From Campylobacter pinnipediorum subsp. caledonicus (GTDB lineage Bacteria > Campylobacterota > Campylobacteria > Campylobacterales > Campylobacteraceae), in contig NZ_CP017258.1 in assembly GCF_002022005.1 (NCBI RefSeq), forward strand, positions 1,488,001 to 1,552,000: 64,000 bases of DNA. Reading direction: 5' to 3'. Under the pieces are notes generated by a model, which searched no databases, was not told where the DNA came from, and worked only from the letters and a program-made list of their open reading frames with translations. Position numbers and translations under genes: made by a program. Positions 9,764-20,041 of this stretch are shown one piece after another (the stretch's first letter is position 1; every line of letters starts with the position of its first letter).

Positions 9764-10930
9764 TTATCTTGTTATTTTTGCTTGTCGTGATACATTTTGC
9801 GAAATAATTTGTATCTCATCGTTTACATTTAAATCTTGTAAATTTATATTTTTACCAAACATTCTTATCTCTACTAAATTCTCAGTTTTTTTAAAAAAAT
9901 CCTCTCTTGTGTCAAAGCCGATTTTTAAAGCTCTTATATCAGATGTAAGAAGTGAAATTTTATTTAAAATAATATTTTCAAGACTCATTTTTAAGTTATT
10001 TATCTTTGAAATTTTTGTATCTATTTTTGCTAAAATTGTATCTGTTGAAAGTTTTACATTTAGTAGCTCTATCTTGCTTTGAAGATTTTTGAATTTCACA
10101 TCAATGGCTTTAGAAATATCATTTGAAATAGTGTCTATATATTGAAAATAAGCATCTTCATCAGGCAAAAGATCAAACATAGCAGCACTTGGTGTCAAAG
10201 CTCTTTTATCAGCAACAAAATCGCTGATCACATAATCTATCTCATGTCCTATAGCACTTATCACAGGTGTTTTGGTGTTAAAAATTTCACGAGCCAAGCC
10301 TTCATCATTAAAACACCAAAGATCCTCTTTACTACCACCACCACGAGCCAAAACTATAACATCAACACCATAACTATCAGCTTTTTTTAAAGATTTTATC
10401 AAAGATTGTGGTGCATTTTCGCCTTGTGTTAAAGAATCAAATATAAAAATTTCACTAAGTTTCCATTTTTGAGATAAAACCCTTAGCATATCTTGCAAAG
10501 CAGCGGATGTTGCTGATGTAACAAGGGCTATTTTTTTGGGTAAGTGAGGTATTGGTTTTTTATATGCTGGATCAAACAAGCCCTCCAAGGCAAGTTTTTG
10601 TTTTAGCTGATTAAATGCTAATTCAAGCTCTCCTATGCCATCTGGTCTTAACGAGTTTACGATGACTTGATAAGAGCCACTTGGAACATACAAAGATACC
10701 TTTGCATAAACTATAACCTTCATACCATCAGTAACATTAAAACCTAGTTTTAAGTTATTCATTTTATACATTACAGCAGCAACACTTGAACTATCATCTT
10801 TTAATGTAAAGTACCAATGTCCTGAACCATGTTTGGTTAAGCGTGAAATTTCACCAGCTATCTCAACATAACCAAAGGTTGTATCAAGTAGAGTCTTGGC
10901 CTTTTCATTTAGCTCTGTTACGCTTAACAT
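9764..10930 (-). CDS. xseA: exodeoxyribonuclease VII large subunit
   Basis: A 388-residue catalytic subunit of exonuclease VII, which degrades single-stranded DNA from both ends into acid-soluble oligonucleotides. The N-terminal OB-fold (VEIAGEISRLTKHGSGHWYF, residues 22-41) binds single-stranded DNA. The catalytic core carries VTSATSAALQDM, ARGGGSKEDLWCFND and SAIGHEIDYVISDFVAD. A lysine-rich coiled coil follows, and the C terminus is short compared with enteric proteins (about 450 residues), as usual for epsilonproteobacteria. It overlaps the ubiE stop by 7 nt. No xseB is visible next to it. Confidence 0.95.
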   Translation of the reverse strand: MLSVTELNEKAKTLLDTTFGYVEIAGEISRLTKHGSGHWYFTLKDDSSSVAAVMYKMNNLKLGFNVTDGMKVIVYAKVSLYVPSGSYQVIVNSLRPDGIGELELAFNQLKQKLALEGLFDPAYKKPIPHLPKKIALVTSATSAALQDMLRVLSQKWKLSEIFIFDSLTQGENAPQSLIKSLKKADSYGVDVIVLARGGGSKEDLWCFNDEGLAREIFNTKTPVISAIGHEIDYVISDFVADKRALTPSAAMFDLLPDEDAYFQYIDTISNDISKAIDVKFKNLQSKIELLNVKLSTDTILAKIDTKISKINNLKMSLENIILNKISLLTSDIRALKIGFDTREDFFKKTENLVEIRMFGKNINLQDLNVNDEIQIISQNVSRQAKITR

Positions 10931-11640
10931 GATTTAACTTTTTTTGCTATAAACAATGTAGATATATCCATGCTAAAACCCTTGCATTCAACTATCTCAA
11001 AACCGGCTCTAACAAGCTCTTTGCAAAATGATTCCGAGTCCAAAAAGCTATCTATGGAGCTTGGCAAATATTCATATGCTTCTTTGTCTTTTGATATAAA
11101 TGCACCTATTTTAGGCAATATAGAACTAAGGTAAAAATCGCGAATTCTTGTTATAGGACCAGCTTTTTTTCTTTTTGTAAACTCAAGCACAACAACATAT
11201 CCACCCATTTTTAACACTCTATTAAACTCAGCCAAAGCCTCTTTTCTTGCAACGACATTTCTAATCCCATAACTAATACTCAAAATATCAGCAAAATTGC
11301 TATCAAGGCCTGTATTATCGGCAAATGCTTGTTTAAATATAAAATTTGGAAATTTTTCTTGCCCTTGTTTTAACATACCAGAAGATGGATCAATACCGAT
11401 TAAATTATGTATATCTTTATCCATATCATCAGCTATATTCTTCCACATACCCATCATATCACCGGTTCCACAAGCAACATCTACGATATTTAGATCATCT
11501 TGATCTATTTTAAGTAGTGTTTGTTTACAAGCATATTTTCTCCAACTAATATCAATACCCATACTCAAAACCCTATTTGCAACATCGTAAGTAGGGGCTA
11601 TATTGTCAAACATTTTTACTATTTGTTCTTGTTTTTGCAT
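10924..11640 (-). CDS. ubiE: demethylmenaquinone methyltransferase UbiE/MenG
   Basis: A 238-residue SAM-dependent C-methyltransferase that makes menaquinone from demethylmenaquinone; in an epsilonproteobacterium that uses menaquinone this is the expected role. MFDNIAPTYDVANRVLSMGID is split over the family's N-terminal signature. VDVACGTGDMMG (about residue 51) is the SAM-binding loop, and ISYGIRNVVARKEALAEF is the second family signature. Length is normal. It precedes xseA with a 7-nt overlap and follows the CYTH/CHAD-like gene by 16 nt. Confidence 0.95.
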   Translation of the reverse strand: MQKQEQIVKMFDNIAPTYDVANRVLSMGIDISWRKYACKQTLLKIDQDDLNIVDVACGTGDMMGMWKNIADDMDKDIHNLIGIDPSSGMLKQGQEKFPNFIFKQAFADNTGLDSNFADILSISYGIRNVVARKEALAEFNRVLKMGGYVVVLEFTKRKKAGPITRIRDFYLSSILPKIGAFISKDKEAYEYLPSSIDSFLDSESFCKELVRAGFEIVECKGFSMDISTLFIAKKVKSC

Positions 11641-11656
11641 AATCTTTTAAACCTTT

Positions 11657-12964
11657 TTAATAATAAATTTTAATATTTTTAGAAAAAATATGTAATGTTT
11701 TTACAGCTTTGGCTGATTTTTTTACTATATTTTTACGAACTTTATAAATTTTTTCATATATTTTTGTAGAAATTTTATCCTTTTTCTTTTGAGACAAAAA
11801 AGAGCTATCAAGCACCTTTAAAAACAAATCATAACTATAAAGCTTTTCTAAAAGTAAATTTATAATAGCAACTCTCTTTTTCATCTTTTTAAATACAGAA
11901 ATATCATAAAAATTTGAAAAATAAAATATCAAGCAAGATAAATTTTTTATATTGCTTTGTATATTATACAAAAAATCATTAGTCGTTTTTAAATCTATAT
12001 TTCGAAGTGATTTTAAAACCCTTAAACTCTCAAGCCTAAGAGCATAAGAAACTAAATTTATAATTTTTTTATCGGCAAAATCTCCATCATAAAAGCTACT
12101 ATCTTCTTGTAAAAAAAGCTCCCAATCACTCAAGATGTCTTTGCTTTTTATTTTATCTAATTCATTTTTTATATTTTCATTTTCAATAACCAAAGCATCG
12201 TTTATAAAATCTTTTAAATCACCACAATCTTTGATATCTTGCATAACATTAACACAAGACAAAAGCTCTAATTTTATTTTATAAATTTGATTTATCTTTT
12301 TAAAATTATCTTTAAAAGCGTTTGTTAATTCAAAATCAAACACCTTATCAAAAATACTTAAAAGCATCATTTCATCTTCAAAACCATAACTTTGTCTATC
12401 AATATTTTTTAAAAAAATATATTTAAGGGCATTTTTGGAGTGTGAGCTTTTTGAATCGCTATCAAAATCTTTTTTAAGATATCCAAAAAGAGATAAGTTT
12501 TTATCGCTAAATTCATTCTTATCACTAACATCTTGCAATACAAAATCACCAAAAGGCTCTTTGATTTTAAAAAATATACCATAAAGCTCATTTTTAAACT
12601 CTATATCAAGCATGCAAAGATCTGATAAATCGCCCATATATTCATCAATATAAGAGTTATTATTATTTATCATAAAAGCATAACGTTTTTTATAAATAAC
12701 AGAACCTAATTTATATTTTAATGCATCATTAAATTCATCTTCGCTTATTTTTTGAGAGTCAGTTTTTACTGAGTTATTTGAAGTTATTTTTCTTATTTTT
12801 ATAAATGCATTATCATTGTTTTTATAAATTATTTCTTCTTGTGGTGTGATTTTTGTATAAAATTGAGTAGTGTTGTATGCATTAAAAAATACACCAAGAG
12901 ATGTTAAAAATTCAAGAAGCTTGTTATCTTTAAGTAAGAATCTACGCTGTATAAATAACTCCAT
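11657..12964 (-). CDS. CYTH/CHAD-like protein with degenerate CYTH signature
   Basis: A 435-residue protein. The first about 165 residues look like a CYTH (triphosphate tunnel) domain: a basic strand (NAFIKIRKI), a later KKRYAF strand, and a YIDEYMGDLSDLCMLDIEF segment matching the central acidic strands. The C-terminal part from about residue 210 is all helical with RLESLRVLKSLRNIDL and KKMKKRVAIINLL, fitting a CHAD domain, which binds polyphosphate. The usual N-terminal ExExK motif is replaced: where a family member reads EIERKFL, this protein reads FIQRRFLL, so metal-dependent catalysis is doubtful. It is very A+T-rich and K/N/D-rich. Domain calls are by eye and of medium certainty. Confidence 0.6.
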   Translation of the reverse strand: MELFIQRRFLLKDNKLLEFLTSLGVFFNAYNTTQFYTKITPQEEIIYKNNDNAFIKIRKITSNNSVKTDSQKISEDEFNDALKYKLGSVIYKKRYAFMINNNNSYIDEYMGDLSDLCMLDIEFKNELYGIFFKIKEPFGDFVLQDVSDKNEFSDKNLSLFGYLKKDFDSDSKSSHSKNALKYIFLKNIDRQSYGFEDEMMLLSIFDKVFDFELTNAFKDNFKKINQIYKIKLELLSCVNVMQDIKDCGDLKDFINDALVIENENIKNELDKIKSKDILSDWELFLQEDSSFYDGDFADKKIINLVSYALRLESLRVLKSLRNIDLKTTNDFLYNIQSNIKNLSCLIFYFSNFYDISVFKKMKKRVAIINLLLEKLYSYDLFLKVLDSSFLSQKKKDKISTKIYEKIYKVRKNIVKKSAKAVKTLHIFSKNIKIYY

Positions 12965-13064
12965 AAAGCCTCCATAGTATTTAACTCTATTTTAGCAAGT
13001 TATGGCTTAAAAATTTAGTATTTTTAGAACAAAATTTGGTTTTATAATGAGCTAAAAAAGCTCA

Positions 13065-13475
13065 TTATCTACATTTTTTGCAAGTTTTGACATTAGCAAC
13101 TAGATTTAATCGCTCTATAATATTACCTAGATTTTTTTCAAGATTTTCTTGGTATTTATTAAGTTCAGCATCATCATAGCTAACATCTTGAACATATCCA
13201 CAATTATCACAAACAACATGAATGTGAGGGTGTTCGTATATATCATATCTTGGTTTTTGATTTATTATATTAACCTCAACTACCAAACCTTCATCTTTTA
13301 GTGTGTTTAAATTCTTATATACAGTAGCCAACGAAACAGATGGATTTTCTTTTTTTATCTCTTCATATAGTTCATCTATAGTTGGGTGTGTGTGTTTATC
13401 TAAAACTTTTAGAACACTAAGTCTTTGGGGCGTTACTTTTAAGCCAAACCGCTTCAATAAGGAAACATGTTGCAT
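13065..13475 (-). CDS. perR: Fur-family peroxide-stress regulator PerR
   Basis: A 136-residue metal-dependent repressor of the Fur family. The winged-helix part has VTPQRLSVLKVL and SLATVYKNLNTL (DNA-recognition region). The dimer part has HPHIHVVCDNCG, and the C terminus has CKKC, giving two CxxC pairs that hold structural zinc. Its position between dxs and ubiE matches perR of C. jejuni as I remember it, and favours PerR over Fur. ATG at 13475 is preceded by AGGAG at 5-6 nt, better than the GTG at 13481. The 71-nt gap before it is nearly all A+T and could hold its own promoter and an autoregulatory box. Confidence 0.88.
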   Translation of the reverse strand: MQHVSLLKRFGLKVTPQRLSVLKVLDKHTHPTIDELYEEIKKENPSVSLATVYKNLNTLKDEGLVVEVNIINQKPRYDIYEHPHIHVVCDNCGYVQDVSYDDAELNKYQENLEKNLGNIIERLNLVANVKTCKKCR

Positions 13476-13546
13476 AAGCACTCCTTTAAATTTATTTTAG
13501 TCTATTTTAAATATACTAAAAATGTGCTTAAAGTATTCTTTATTAA

Positions 13547-15379
13547 TTAATATTTATTATTTATTAGTATTTTTTGAGCTATTAAATTCGGCGATATTCC
13601 CATACTTTCTTCAACTAAATTTGTATTTCCATGAGTTATAAATTTATCATCATACTCAAAACTCACAACACTAACATCAAAAATATTATTTTCTTGTAAA
13701 AATGAGCTTAATATATCTCCAACCCCTCCTTTTTTTACACTATCACTAAAGATATACCATTTTTTTGTTTTCTTAGATAAGTTTATCAAAAACTCACGGT
13801 CTAGTGGCTTTATAAAGACTAAATCAACTAAATTTACATCCAATCTATCTTTTATGATATTTCTAACCGCATTAGCTTTACCAACACCATTTCCATACCC
13901 TATAAAAGCTATATCACTATCTGTTTGAGCAAGCATTTCAGACTTGCCTAGTTCTAGCTTATTGGCCTTAAAATCCGAATCATCTATGCCAAAAGATCCC
14001 CTTGGAAATCTAAATGCACTAACACCTTTGTATTCATACGCAAATTCCATTGCAAATTTTAAGCTATTTTGTGAGCGTGGTGCAAACAAAACCATATTTG
14101 GTATTGCATTTAAAAAACTTATATCAAAAGCACCCTGATGAGTCTCTCCATCTTCTCCTACAATACCTGCTCTATCCATAGCAAAAGTCATATTTAGATT
14201 TGATATACAGGCATCATGAATAATTTGATCATAAGCTCTTTGCAAAAACGTAGAGTAAATAACCACAAAAGGCTTAAAACCCTCTTTTGCCATTGCTGCC
14301 ATTGATGTAACACCGTGTTGTTCTGCTATCGCAACATCCCAAAATCTATCAGGATAAGCCTCTATCAAAGCATCCATACCGGTTCCTGTTGGCATTGCGG
14401 CTGTTATACCAACTATATTTTTATGCTCATCTGCCATCTTCAAAAGATGATCACTAAAAATCTTAGTAGCTTGAACTTTTGAGTTTGTTTTCTTTATCAC
14501 TTCACCAGTTTTTACATCAAATGGTCCAACTCCATGCCAAGAAGCAAAATGCCCTTCTGCATTTTTGTAACCTTTACCTTTTAAGGTCTGAGCGTGAATA
14601 ATTACTGGCTTATTCATTGATTTTGCTGTTTCAAAAGTAGATATGAGCTCACTTAATTTATGTCCATTTACAGGACCTATATATTCAAGTCCAAGCTCTT
14701 CAAAAATTATACCGGGGGTAATTAGCTTAATGCTTTCTTCCATTCTTCTTGCCATATATGCAGCCGAATCAGGCATATATGAAAGAAATTTTTCAACCCC
14801 ACCTTTAAATTTCTGATAAGACTTTCCGGCCATAATATGACTTAAATACTTGCTTAAAGCACCTATTGGCCGACTTATACTCATTTCGTTATCATTTAGT
14901 ATAATCACACAAGGATATTTTCTATCCCCGAGTTCATTTAATGCCTCATATGCCATTCCAGCACTCATAGAGCCATCTCCTATCAAAGCTACAGGTAGTC
15001 TGTCTTCACATTTGAGTTTGATTGATTTTGCTGCGCCGACAGCCAATGAGATAGATGTCGAGCTGTGTCCAGCTATAAAATAATCAGCTTCACTTTCGCT
15101 TGGCTTTGAAAAGCCACTTATGCCACCAAATTGCCTAAGTGTTTCAAAATCATCCCATCTATCCGTTAAAAGTTTATGTGCATAAGATTGGTGGCTTACA
15201 TCAAAAATAAATGGATCTTTTTTAACATCAAAAACATAATGCATAGCTACTATAAGCTCAACTGCCCCTATATTTGAACTAAGATGTCCTCCATTTTTAC
15301 TAACTACATCTATTATTCTTTTTCTTATTTTTTCACACAGCTGGTTTAGTTCTTCTAAATTTAAATTTTTTATATCCAT
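13547..15379 (-). CDS. dxs: 1-deoxy-D-xylulose-5-phosphate synthase
   Basis: A 610-residue thiamine-diphosphate enzyme that joins pyruvate and glyceraldehyde 3-phosphate, the first step of the non-mevalonate isoprenoid pathway. GHSSTSISLAVG and GDGSMSAGMAYEALNELG (ending at the conserved asparagine NDNEMSIS) form the TPP site. DRAGIVGEDGETHQGAFD is the pyrimidine-domain motif. Length matches the family. It follows fliH by 3 nt, so a housekeeping gene is probably cotranscribed with flagellar genes. Its product feeds IspA (3745-4590) in the same block. Confidence 0.97.
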   Translation of the reverse strand: MDIKNLNLEELNQLCEKIRKRIIDVVSKNGGHLSSNIGAVELIVAMHYVFDVKKDPFIFDVSHQSYAHKLLTDRWDDFETLRQFGGISGFSKPSESEADYFIAGHSSTSISLAVGAAKSIKLKCEDRLPVALIGDGSMSAGMAYEALNELGDRKYPCVIILNDNEMSISRPIGALSKYLSHIMAGKSYQKFKGGVEKFLSYMPDSAAYMARRMEESIKLITPGIIFEELGLEYIGPVNGHKLSELISTFETAKSMNKPVIIHAQTLKGKGYKNAEGHFASWHGVGPFDVKTGEVIKKTNSKVQATKIFSDHLLKMADEHKNIVGITAAMPTGTGMDALIEAYPDRFWDVAIAEQHGVTSMAAMAKEGFKPFVVIYSTFLQRAYDQIIHDACISNLNMTFAMDRAGIVGEDGETHQGAFDISFLNAIPNMVLFAPRSQNSLKFAMEFAYEYKGVSAFRFPRGSFGIDDSDFKANKLELGKSEMLAQTDSDIAFIGYGNGVGKANAVRNIIKDRLDVNLVDLVFIKPLDREFLINLSKKTKKWYIFSDSVKKGGVGDILSSFLQENNIFDVSVVSFEYDDKFITHGNTNLVEESMGISPNLIAQKILINNKY

Positions 15380-15382
15380 TTT

Positions 15383-16207
15383 TTATTCCATCAAAGTCTT
15401 TAATTTTTCAATTCTAGTTTGAAGCGTTGCATCAATATTGCCCAGCTCACTTATAATAACAACACCGCCCTTGCTAATAGCATCATCTAATTCTATTTTA
15501 ATGTGTGAATTTTCTAAAAAAGCATTTTTTAGATACTCGCCATCATCAGGATTTACTCTAAGAGTTATATTTTTTGCATCTTTTATATCTTGAAGTAAAT
15601 TTTTAGTTACCGCATAAGCTATTTTTTCTGATTTTTGTTCTACTTCAGAACCAATAACCTCTTTTGCTATACTTATTGATGTTTCGGCCAAGTCCTGCTC
15701 GTTTTTAAGTATAAATTCATCAAGTTCATTAAATTTAACTGCGAGTTTTTCAATGGAAGCATTAAATTTATCATTTAGCTCTTTAAGTTTTGCGTCAAAA
15801 GCCGAATTTGACTCAGCGATGCCTTCATTTTTACCATCTTCTTTTGCTCTTGCAACTTCTGCCTCTAGCCTTTTTGTAAACTCACTCTCTTGGTTTTCTA
15901 TCTGCATTTGAAGTTTTATCATATTTGAGCTAAGCTCATCTGTTTTTTTAAGCAATTCTTCAACAAATCCTGCATCAAAATTTGATGATTTATTTTGAGT
16001 TTCATAAGACTGTATATTTTGTTGGTTAATATTATTTTGTTGTGGCTCTATATTTTTATTATTTTCATCTTCAGAAGAAGACGAGGTGTGTTGCTCATGC
16101 GAAATCTTATCTTTTTCATTAGACATATCACTACCCAAAACTTTAAAACGATAATTTTCAACAAAATGCTTATTGGCAATTTCGTTTGTTATAACACTGC
16201 TTTTCAT
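15383..16207 (-). CDS. fliH: flagellar assembly protein FliH
   Basis: A 274-residue cytoplasmic regulator of the flagellar export ATPase FliI. Residues about 30-75 are low-complexity (S, E, N, Q). Residues about 85-165 are a coiled coil with many E, K and A. The C-terminal domain (AETSISIAKEVIGSEVEQ through LRVNPDDGEYL) matches the FliH/type III stator family. It begins at the fliG stop (1-nt overlap) in the order fliF-fliG-fliH, which fixes the assignment better than the sequence alone. Confidence 0.9.
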   Translation of the reverse strand: MKSSVITNEIANKHFVENYRFKVLGSDMSNEKDKISHEQHTSSSSEDENNKNIEPQQNNINQQNIQSYETQNKSSNFDAGFVEELLKKTDELSSNMIKLQMQIENQESEFTKRLEAEVARAKEDGKNEGIAESNSAFDAKLKELNDKFNASIEKLAVKFNELDEFILKNEQDLAETSISIAKEVIGSEVEQKSEKIAYAVTKNLLQDIKDAKNITLRVNPDDGEYLKNAFLENSHIKIELDDAISKGGVVIISELGNIDATLQTRIEKLKTLME

Positions 16208-17238
16208 TATTCTATCATCTCATCTGCTTCACCAACTTGGAACACACCTTGTTCTGCTAGTGCTTGAACAGCCTCAACTATGCGTCTTTGGGAATCTTCC
16301 ACATCCTTAACTCTAACAGCACCCAAATACCCCATCTCCTCTTTAAAAGCTTCAGCTGCTCTTTGAGACATGTTGGATAAAAATTTATCTTTTAAGCTAT
16401 CACTGCTACCTTTAAGTGCAACCATAAGATCCTTCTTCTCTACATTTTTTAAAATCTCACGTATAGCGTTAGCATTAAGTGTGCTAATATCTTCAAATGT
16501 AAACATAAGCTCTTTAATGGTGTTTGCTAGTTTTTCATCATTTTGCTCTATATATGATATGGTTGCCTTAGAAGCTTTTTGACCTAGTCTATTAAGCATT
16601 TCAGCAACAGCCCTTGGTCCACCAACTTCAACCTTGTAAGATGTAAGACTTTCAAGCTTACCTTCAAGGACTGTTGATACACGTTTTATGACAGATGGGC
16701 TAATATCGCCTAAATTAGCCATTCTTATAACAACATCGCTTCTTAATTCATCTGGAAAATAAGCAAGTGTTTCGGCGGCCCCCGTAGCATCCATGTGTGC
16801 TAAAATAAGAGCTATTGTTTGTGGGTGTTCTTTTACTATAAAATCAGCAAGTTGTTGCGGTTTTATCTTTGTAAGATAACCAAAGCTTTTTGTATTTTCC
16901 ATACTTTTTGCTAATTTATCAAGAATCTTTTGAGCTGCTTCAGGTCCAAATGTCCTATACAAAATTTCCTTAGCATACTCAAGACCACCACTTCTCATAT
17001 ATTGGTTTGATTGCATTAACGCATAAAACTCTTCAAGTATAGCACCAGCCACTTGTTTATCAATATTTTTAGAAGTTGCTATATAACCTGAGATATCAGT
17101 TATAACATCAACATCCATATGAGAAAATAACAAACTTGTAGATTCCTCTCCAAGCTGTATTAAAAGTATAGCAATCTTTTCTGGCATTGATAAATCGTCA
17201 TATATGAGCTTTTGTTGATCTGATAGTTTTATAGCCAT
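16207..17238 (-). CDS. fliG: flagellar motor switch protein FliG
   Basis: A 343-residue rotor protein that links the FliF ring to FliM and interacts with the stator. The N-terminal domain has SMPEKIAILLIQLGEES. The middle domain has EHPQTIALILAHMDA (the EHPQ motif that binds FliM), and the C-terminal domain has MFTFEDISTLNANAIREIL, the charged-ridge torque helix region. Full family length. It sits one base from the fliF stop, so translation is likely coupled. Confidence 0.97.
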   Translation of the reverse strand: MAIKLSDQQKLIYDDLSMPEKIAILLIQLGEESTSLLFSHMDVDVITDISGYIATSKNIDKQVAGAILEEFYALMQSNQYMRSGGLEYAKEILYRTFGPEAAQKILDKLAKSMENTKSFGYLTKIKPQQLADFIVKEHPQTIALILAHMDATGAAETLAYFPDELRSDVVIRMANLGDISPSVIKRVSTVLEGKLESLTSYKVEVGGPRAVAEMLNRLGQKASKATISYIEQNDEKLANTIKELMFTFEDISTLNANAIREILKNVEKKDLMVALKGSSDSLKDKFLSNMSQRAAEAFKEEMGYLGAVRVKDVEDSQRRIVEAVQALAEQGVFQVGEADEMIE

Positions 17239-18936
17239 TTACAACTCCTTGCGAACATTAAAATCGCTGTCATTTTTTACCATATCTTGAAGCAAAATTG
17301 ATATCTCTTCGCTTCTTTCTTGAACTATACCCTTCATCTTTTCAAGCAATACATCGTATTTAAGCTCATCTTCATTAAACTCACCAGTAAGACCAAGCTG
17401 CTCTTCGACTTTTTTCTTGGCTGCCTTAAATTTCTCCAAGGTGTCCTCATCATCTATCTCTAAATTTTCAAGGTGATCGATACCCAAGTCATCTTCATCT
17501 TCTTTAATATCTTCAAGCATCTTTTGCATAAATACAACGATAACTTTTTTGTAGAATAAATATAGCAAAAATATAGCAAAAATATATTTAAGCAAAGGCA
17601 TAAAAGGAATAATATAATCTTGCATAAACCCATTTACTTTTTGGGTTGGAGAGACCCTTGTTAAATTTTTAAACTCAAAGTTATCAAGCGTTACCTCATC
17701 GCCCCTACTAGCATTAAAACCAATAGCTTGTTTTATCAAATTTGTAATTGAAGCTTTTTGAGAGTCGTTTAAAGATATATATTCAAATTCATCTAATAAA
17801 TTTCCATTTTCATCTTTTTTATTCTGATAAATACCATCAACAACAACGGCTGCGCTAACTCTTAAAATAGTAGCAAACTGACCTTTTACATTTGTAATTT
17901 TTTTAGAAATTTCATAATTTGTTTGCTGAGAACTTTTATTATACTGTTCTTCCAATTTGTTATCATCAAGACCTTCTACAGGACCTATGTTGCTTACAGC
18001 GCCAGGAACACCTTGGATATCATTTTTTGTCCTGCCCTGTCTTTTTTCTTCTACGTTACTTTCGCTTCTAACAACATTGTTTGGATCATAAACCTCACTT
18101 TGAGAGTCTTTTTTGTCAAAATCAAACTCTATATTTACCTTAGCAACAACTTTGTTAGTTCCGCCAACTATTGGTGCTAGCACGTTTATTATTTTTTGTT
18201 CGTAATTATTTTCAAATTCTTTTTTGTAGCGAATTTGCTGAATTATCATCTCACTATCAAAGCCATCTTCTTCACCTAATGCTACACCATCTTGATTTAC
18301 TATTTTTACATTTTCTAAGGTTAAATTTGTAACAGAAGCTGCGACTAGATTTTTAATACCAAAAATTTGCTTTGCACCAAGAGAACCACCTGATTTTAAC
18401 TCAAGCACAACAGATGCTGTTGGTGGGCTTTGTCTTTCTGTAAATACCGTTTCTTTTGGAAATGCTATTCTGATTGTAGCCTTGGTTATTGGAGCAAGGC
18501 TTTCTATCGTTCTTGCAAGCTCACCTTCTAATGCTCTTTGATATTTAACCCTTTGCTCGACATCTGTGGCTCCAAATTCTTGCTTGTCAAAAATTTCAAA
18601 TCCAATCTTGCTCTCTTTTGGGATACCAAGAGTTGCAACAGATATTCGTTCCTTATAAACATCAGCATTTGGAACAAGTATAGTGCCTTCATTTACAAGT
18701 TTATAATCCACCCCATCTTTTGTGAGCTGATCTATAATTAAAGCTGAATCATTTGCGCTTATATTTTCAAATAAAACACTATATCCAGCATAGGTATTTG
18801 TCTTTGACTTAAACAGAGTCAAAAAAACCAAAAAACCAACAACAACAACAACCGAACTAGCTATTACTATTTTTTGTCTTAAAGATAATTTTTGATAAAC
18901 TTGACTTATTTGTTGAAGTAATGCTTTTAAATCCAT
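17239..18936 (-). CDS. fliF: flagellar MS-ring protein FliF
   Basis: A 565-residue membrane protein that forms the MS ring of the flagellar base. Two transmembrane helices are visible: residues about 25-45 (IVIASSVVVVVGFLVFLTLF) and about 435-465 (FMPLLKYIFAIFLLYLFYKK). Between them is the large periplasmic YscJ/FliF-type region (GYSVLFENISANDSALIID, FPKETVFTERQSPPTASVVL). The acidic cytoplasmic tail binds FliG, encoded directly downstream. It begins 4 nt after hisC. Confidence 0.97.
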   Translation of the reverse strand: MDLKALLQQISQVYQKLSLRQKIVIASSVVVVVGFLVFLTLFKSKTNTYAGYSVLFENISANDSALIIDQLTKDGVDYKLVNEGTILVPNADVYKERISVATLGIPKESKIGFEIFDKQEFGATDVEQRVKYQRALEGELARTIESLAPITKATIRIAFPKETVFTERQSPPTASVVLELKSGGSLGAKQIFGIKNLVAASVTNLTLENVKIVNQDGVALGEEDGFDSEMIIQQIRYKKEFENNYEQKIINVLAPIVGGTNKVVAKVNIEFDFDKKDSQSEVYDPNNVVRSESNVEEKRQGRTKNDIQGVPGAVSNIGPVEGLDDNKLEEQYNKSSQQTNYEISKKITNVKGQFATILRVSAAVVVDGIYQNKKDENGNLLDEFEYISLNDSQKASITNLIKQAIGFNASRGDEVTLDNFEFKNLTRVSPTQKVNGFMQDYIIPFMPLLKYIFAIFLLYLFYKKVIVVFMQKMLEDIKEDEDDLGIDHLENLEIDDEDTLEKFKAAKKKVEEQLGLTGEFNEDELKYDVLLEKMKGIVQERSEEISILLQDMVKNDSDFNVRKEL

Positions 18937-18940
18937 GCTT

Positions 18941-20041
18941 TTACTTTAAAATTTCCCTTAAATGTTCTAAAACTTTAGTGTTTTGTTCTGATGTGCCTAT
19001 CGTAATACGAATAGCATTCAAACCATAGCTTTGCAAATCTCTTAAAATTATACCTTTTTTTAAGAGATTTTGACATATATCTGTGCTATTTTGCTCTTTA
19101 AATTTAAGAGTTATAAAATTTGCATAGCTTGGTATATACTCTATATTTAAACTATCGGCAACAGTTTCATATCTTTTCATTTCCAAAAAATTGCTCTTTA
19201 CACATTCATCAACAAAATTTTGATCTTGTAATGCCAAAATAGCAGCCCTTAAACTAAGAGTTGTTATATTAAAAGGTGGTCTTAATTTATTTAATTCAGA
19301 GATTATAAATTTATTTGCAATCCCATAACCAATACGCATTCCACCAAGCCCATAAGCTTTTGAAAATGTTCCTAAAAATATAGCATTTTCAAAATTTTCA
19401 ATCAAATATTTAGCTTGTATAAGCTTATCTTTATCCTTAAAACTAGCAAATTCCATATAAGCACAATCAACAACGACCAAAACATTCTTTTTGATTTTGT
19501 TTATAAATTTATAAACATCTTTTGCATCAGCACACTCACCAAGTGGATTGTTTGGCAGACACAAAAATATAATGCTTATTTTGTCTTTATTTGCCTTATA
19601 AAGTTCTTTTAGCTCTTTTAAATTATGTGTTTTTGATTTTGTTCTAATAATCTCAGCGCCAACCTGTTTGGCATAAATTTCATACATAGCAAATGTTGCA
19701 CCAGCCATCAAAACAGCACTTTTTTTATTTGCCTTTGTATGCACACAAAACTCAATAATCTGATCACTTCCAGCTCCAATTATAATATTTGAGGATTGAA
19801 CATTATGTTTATTTGCCAAAACATCTTTTAACTCATAATAGCTATCATCAGGATATAAATATGCATTCTTGAACACCTCTTGCATACCCTGCTCAACCAT
19901 TTTACTAACACCAAAAGGATTTTCATTGCTGGCTAATTTTACAACATCTTCTGGATTTGTGCCAAACTCACAAACAACTAGTTCTATTGGTTTTCCTGTT
20001 TCATAGTTTTTTAAATTTGATAAAATTTTATTAAATTTCAT
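18941..20041 (-). CDS. hisC: histidinol-phosphate aminotransferase
   Basis: A 366-residue class I/II PLP aminotransferase acting in histidine synthesis; related enzymes also serve phenylalanine and tyrosine synthesis. Evidence is LASNENPFG near the N terminus, [13 protein letters not shown], and [19 protein letters not shown] with the Schiff-base lysine. It overlaps pheA by four bases (ATGA). The pairing with pheA suggests it may also transaminate phenylpyruvate, which is inference from context. The order lysA-pheA-hisC-fliF is conserved in C. jejuni as I recall. Confidence 0.92.
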   Translation of the reverse strand: MKFNKILSNLKNYETGKPIELVVCEFGTNPEDVVKLASNENPFGVSKMVEQGMQEVFKNAYLYPDDSYYELKDVLANKHNVQSSNIIIGAGSDQIIEFCVHTKANKKSAVLMAGATFAMYEIYAKQVGAEIIRTKSKTHNLKELKELYKANKDKISIIFLCLPNNPLGECADAKDVYKFINKIKKNVLVVVDCAYMEFASFKDKDKLIQAKYLIENFENAIFLGTFSKAYGLGGMRIGYGIANKFIISELNKLRPPFNITTLSLRAAILALQDQNFVDECVKSNFLEMKRYETVADSLNIEYIPSYANFITLKFKEQNSTDICQNLLKKGIILRDLQSYGLNAIRITIGTSEQNTKVLEHLREILK

